Source: JAAYHG01 sp012735455
Lineage (GTDB): Bacteria > Bacillota > DTU030 > DUMP01
Assembly (NCBI GenBank): GCA_050951365.1
Contig: JBMNIX010000008.1
Location: forward strand, 1-64,000
Reading direction: 5' to 3'
DNA length: 64,000 nt
The notes beneath the pieces are model-generated. The model was not told where the DNA came from and ran no database searches. It saw only the letters and a list, made by a program, of their open reading frames with translations. Position numbers and translations under genes: made by a program. This document shows positions 61,233 through 64,000 of the stretch, one piece after another; position 1 is the stretch's first letter, and every line of letters begins with the position of its first letter.

Positions 61233-61265
61233 TAGGGGGCATTTGCCTTGTGAGGAGGGATAGGA

Positions 61266-62021
61266 GTGCCAAGGGAGACGCGAGGTGAAGCCAAGAATGC
61301 CCATAATAAGGGTCCCGGACCGGAACACGTAGCAATTATCATGGATGGTAACGGACGTTGGGCCCAGGCCCGAGGATTGCCGCGCATCATGGGACATAGA
61401 GCCGGCTTAGAAGCGGTAAGGAGAACTATCCGGGCTGCAGTGGAACAGGGGATCAAGTACCTGACCCTATTTGCGTTTTCCACCGAGAACTGGCGTCGCC
61501 CACGTTTAGAAGTTGAAGGACTTTTTACCCTGCTCAAAGAATACGTAGAAAAAGAGACCGCTGAGTTAGCATCCCAAGGTGTACGAGTGAGATTTTTGGG
61601 CGAGCGGAATGACCTCCCCGCCTGGGCGCAGGCAGTCATGGAGCGGTGCGAAAAGGCGACGGCCTCAGGGAACCATCTCAATCTTAATATTGCTCTCAAC
61701 TACGGTGGCCGCGCTGAAATTGTTCGTGCGGCTCAGCTACTGGCCAAGAAAGTAGCCGCACAAGCACTCCAGCCTGAGGACATCACCGCTACGGAATTAG
61801 CTGCACACCTTTATACAAGTGGTATGCCGGATCCGGATCTCTTGATCCGTACCAGTGGGGAGCTGCGCCTAAGCAACTTCCTGCTGTGGCAGTTGGCTTA
61901 CACAGAACTTTACGTTACCCAGGTATTGTGGCCAGACTTTACCGGTTCTGACCTAAGTACCGCCTTGGCAGCCTACCGCAAGAGGGAACGGCGCTATGGT
62001 GGGATAGCAAATAAAGGGTGA
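61266..62021 (+). CDS. uppS: Undecaprenyl diphosphate synthase
   Basis: The 251-residue cis-prenyltransferase has HVAIIMDGNGRWAQARGLPRIMGHRAGLEAV (catalytic Asp), FAFSTENWRRP, LNLNIALNYGGRAEIVRA and PDLLIRTSGELRLSNFLLWQLAYTELYV. It makes the lipid carrier of wall synthesis. The GTG follows TGAGGAGGGAT. Confidence 0.96.
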   Translation: MPRETRGEAKNAHNKGPGPEHVAIIMDGNGRWAQARGLPRIMGHRAGLEAVRRTIRAAVEQGIKYLTLFAFSTENWRRPRLEVEGLFTLLKEYVEKETAELASQGVRVRFLGERNDLPAWAQAVMERCEKATASGNHLNLNIALNYGGRAEIVRAAQLLAKKVAAQALQPEDITATELAAHLYTSGMPDPDLLIRTSGELRLSNFLLWQLAYTELYVTQVLWPDFTGSDLSTALAAYRKRERRYGGIANKG

Positions 62022-62800
62022 TAGTTTTGGCTGCTCGGATCATAACAGCCGTAGTAGGGATTCCTGCTATCTTGACTCTGGCCAGTGTAGGTGGTACTGC
62101 TTTTTTCATTTTGGTTTTGGCTTTATCAATCCTGGGCCTTAGAGAGTATCATACTTTAACCAAGACTCGCTCGGAACTGCGGGCTTGGAGTTATCTAGCC
62201 GGGGTTTTTGTTCTTCTTGACGCACATCTGTTTGGCGGTGCCTCCACCGAAATAGGTGGCGTTGTTTTATTGGCTCTGCTCCTAGTTATCCTGCTGGTTG
62301 GTTTTCCTCGTTATAGTTTTGCCGAAGCTGGTACGGCCCTCTTAGGCGTGGCCTATATCCCTTTTTTATTTAGCTATCTTATTCATTTACGGGCGTCAAG
62401 GGAAGGCGCTCTTTATACAGCCCTACTCTTTATTCTTACATGGGTTTCCGACAGCCTTGCTTTTTTCATTGGTTCGCGCTTTGGCAGGCGACCCTTGGCA
62501 CCGCGAGTCAGCCCGAAAAAGACCTGGGAGGGTGCCGTGGCCGGTGTAGCTGGGACTGTTTTGACTATGTTTTTTGTACATAAATGGGTTTTTCTTGACC
62601 TTCTGCCGGCGGTGGCTTTGGGTGCTACTGTTGGTATCGTGGCTGAGGTGGGCGACTTGATCGAGTCGGTCCTGAAACGGCAAGCAGGGGCTAAGGACTC
62701 GGGCCGCATTCTTCCCGGACACGGTGGCATCTTGGACAGGTTTGACGCTTTGTTGTTAGCTGCGCCTACTATGTATCTCTTGTTGCGTCTCCGGGGATAA
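62018..62800 (+). CDS. cdsA: Phosphatidate cytidylyltransferase
   Basis: The 260-residue membrane protein has the C-terminal CdsA signature: TWVSDSLAFFIGSRFGRRPLAPRVSPKKTWEGAVAG and GDLIESVLKRQAGAKDSGRILPGHGGILDRFDALLLAAPTMYLLL. It makes CDP-diacylglycerol. It overlaps uppS by four bases. Confidence 0.95.
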   Translation: MIVLAARIITAVVGIPAILTLASVGGTAFFILVLALSILGLREYHTLTKTRSELRAWSYLAGVFVLLDAHLFGGASTEIGGVVLLALLLVILLVGFPRYSFAEAGTALLGVAYIPFLFSYLIHLRASREGALYTALLFILTWVSDSLAFFIGSRFGRRPLAPRVSPKKTWEGAVAGVAGTVLTMFFVHKWVFLDLLPAVALGATVGIVAEVGDLIESVLKRQAGAKDSGRILPGHGGILDRFDALLLAAPTMYLLLRLRG

Positions 62801-62816
62801 AAGGAGGTGGACGCTT

Positions 62817-63857
62817 GTGGGGCGTGAAGGTCGTCTGGTCATTTATGCTGGCCTCTTCCTCTTCTTACTTTTCCTGTATTTCGGACTGCGTTACCTCCTC
62901 CCACTGGTGTTACCCTTTGTTCTTGGAGCGTTCCTAGCCCTGATGCTAGAGCCGTGCATCGCGTTTATGGAAAACCGCTTGCGCCTGCCACGGGCCATTG
63001 CAGCAGGGGTAGCGGTAATTGGTGCTGTTACCTTGGTTACGGGTGTTGTTGTAATATTGGCCACACGGGTGGTAGCCGAGGTGGCTGACCTCAGTCGGCA
63101 GCTTCCGACTTATAGTTACGGCATGGTGAAAACGATACAAGGCCTGATTGTCGAGGCACAGGACTTCTACCTTGGTTTGCCCCAACCACTCTTTAACATG
63201 GTAGAAGAGAGCATTAGAAGACTGTACGATCTGGCGGGCATCGCCCTTAGGGGGGTCCTCGGGGCGGTGGGCGCACTTCCTAATTTCATGGTCACTTTTA
63301 TTCTTAGTTGCCTCACGGCCTATTTTCTCAGCCGCGATCGGCAGGCTTTTAGCAAAGCCTTGCTACACTTCCTTCCGCCCGGCTGGGTTGCGCGGCTGCG
63401 AGCCATAGAAAAGGAGATGACGGTTAGTCTAGTAGGTTTGATCTGGGCTCAGGCTATTCTAATAGTAATAACTACTCTCATTGCTATCGTAGGACTATGG
63501 CTTTTGAGGGTACGTTACGCGGTTTTTGCTGGGCTTATGAGTGGCCTTTTGGATATTCTTCCAGTTGTAGGTCCTACCTTAGTCTTTCTACCCTGGATTG
63601 TTACTGATCTGCTTACCGGGCAGTTTGCGAGGGCATTGGGGTTGCTTACTGTGTATCTTACCATGAACATTGTGCGCCAGGTCTTACAGGGCAAGATTAT
63701 TGGCAGAAGTGTTGGACTGCATCCCCTAGCTGTCTTGGTTTCCCTTTACCTGGGTGTCAAGCTTCTTGGCCCCAATGGACTGATTATAGGTCCGCTTACC
63801 CTAATTATCCTTAAAGCACTGCTTAAGGTTGGTGCCTTTGGGAACCTTATCAAGTAG
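62817..63857 (+). CDS. ytvI: AI-2E/YtvI-family sporulation integral membrane protein
   Basis: The 346-residue protein has eight or so membrane segments with the AI-2E-transporter/YtvI pattern: LPLVLPFVLGAFLALMLEPCIAFMENRLRLPRAIAAGVAV near the start, LPNFMVTFILSCLTAYFLSRDRQ, and SGLLDILPVVGPTLVFLPWIVTDLLTGQF plus GPNGLIIGPLTLIILKALL. YtvI affects sporulation in Bacillus. It lies between cdsA and dxr, where it is not usual in Bacillus. The GTG follows AAAGGAGGT. Confidence 0.8.
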   Translation: MGREGRLVIYAGLFLFLLFLYFGLRYLLPLVLPFVLGAFLALMLEPCIAFMENRLRLPRAIAAGVAVIGAVTLVTGVVVILATRVVAEVADLSRQLPTYSYGMVKTIQGLIVEAQDFYLGLPQPLFNMVEESIRRLYDLAGIALRGVLGAVGALPNFMVTFILSCLTAYFLSRDRQAFSKALLHFLPPGWVARLRAIEKEMTVSLVGLIWAQAILIVITTLIAIVGLWLLRVRYAVFAGLMSGLLDILPVVGPTLVFLPWIVTDLLTGQFARALGLLTVYLTMNIVRQVLQGKIIGRSVGLHPLAVLVSLYLGVKLLGPNGLIIGPLTLIILKALLKVGAFGNLIK

Positions 63858-63866
63858 GTGAAGCAA

Positions 63867-64000
63867 ATGAAGAAATTGGCTATACTAGGTTCTACGGGCT
63901 CAATTGGCCGACAGGCCTTGGAGGTTGCTGCCGCGCTGCCGGCAGAAATCCAGGTGACTGCGTTGGCAGCAGGTAGCAATGTTGAGCTTTTGGCGGACCA
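63867..64000 (+). CDS. dxr: 1-deoxy-D-xylulose 5-phosphate reductoisomerase, N-terminal part
   Basis: The first 44 codons (KKLAILGSTGSIGRQALEV, the NADPH-binding GSTGSIG motif, then VTALAAGSNVELLAD) are typical of Dxr in the MEP isoprenoid pathway. The gene is cut by the window end. The start ATG follows GTAGGTGAAG. Confidence 0.92.
   Translation, partial: MKKLAILGSTGSIGRQALEVAAALPAEIQVTALAAGSNVELLAD

Noticed and set aside
1..64000. CRISPR arrays, tRNA/rRNA genes, prophage or insertion sequences
   Set aside because: I saw no regularly spaced repeats, no cloverleaf-like genes, no phage structural genes and no intact transposase; the group II intron is the only clear mobile element.

Overview
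The window is most likely chromosome of a Gram-positive, flagellated bacterium of the class Clostridia (a Moorella- or Thermoanaerobacter-like lineage is my best guess). The evidence is strong Shine-Dalgarno sites (GGAGG-type), frequent GTG/TTG starts, CodY, a CheC/CheD/FliY chemotaxis set, a FliY-type switch, a short EF-Ts, a YtvI-type sporulation membrane protein, and the order xerC-hslV-hslU-codY followed by a giant fla/che operon. I see no tRNA, rRNA, CRISPR array or prophage.

Layout. Positions 1-9400 are an accessory metabolic region, all on the minus strand. It holds a 2-hydroxyacid oxidase pair (glcD/glcF-like), a GntP-family permease, a truncated radical SAM gene, a PhzF-family protein, a gene-poor stretch with a decayed HTH fragment, and an AbgT transporter paired with an amidohydrolase. 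Positions 9478-11442 are a class C-like group II intron on the plus strand, sitting just after a hairpin. Positions 11452-13821 (minus) hold a KamA-family aminomutase, which by its substrate-binding residues is a glutamate (not lysine) 2,3-aminomutase, and an RpiR-type regulator. Positions 13888-14828 have no protein gene but contain a promoter, a strongly structured RNA of about 180 nt and a terminator, followed by a methyltransferase gene.

From 15783 the window becomes core genome: comM (minus), then on the plus strand a three-gene NHEJ cassette (ku, ligase, polymerase/primase as separate proteins), dprA, topA, trmFO, xerC, hslV, hslU and codY with a strong terminator. Positions 28651-56695 are a nearly gapless flagellar/chemotaxis operon: flgB, flgC, fliE-J, motE-like, fliK, flgD, a flagellar operon protein, flgE, motA, motB, fliL, fliM, fliY, cheY, fliO-R, flhB, flhA, flhF, flhG, a PilZ protein, cheB, cheA, cheW, cheC, cheD and a sigma-28 gene. 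Three small genes of unknown function follow. A clear sigma-A promoter at 58157 then starts rpsB-tsf-pyrH-frr-(small protein)-uppS-cdsA-ytvI-dxr (cut by the window end), which links translation to isoprenoid and phospholipid synthesis.

A cross-cutting observation is that several conserved or essential genes (topA, hslU, rpsB, cheD, the intron ORF, perhaps AbgT) carry single-base indels, mostly one extra G or C in or beside a short G/C run. Removing or adding that one base restores a family-typical protein each time. They look like consensus errors of a draft sequence rather than real pseudogenes. The apparent TopA-TrmFO fusion and the cheD/sigma overlap are probably products of the same error type. 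No clear new multi-gene system is visible. The best candidates for something undescribed are the structured RNA with a possible terminator switch at 14569-14775 and the AbgT/amidohydrolase pair.
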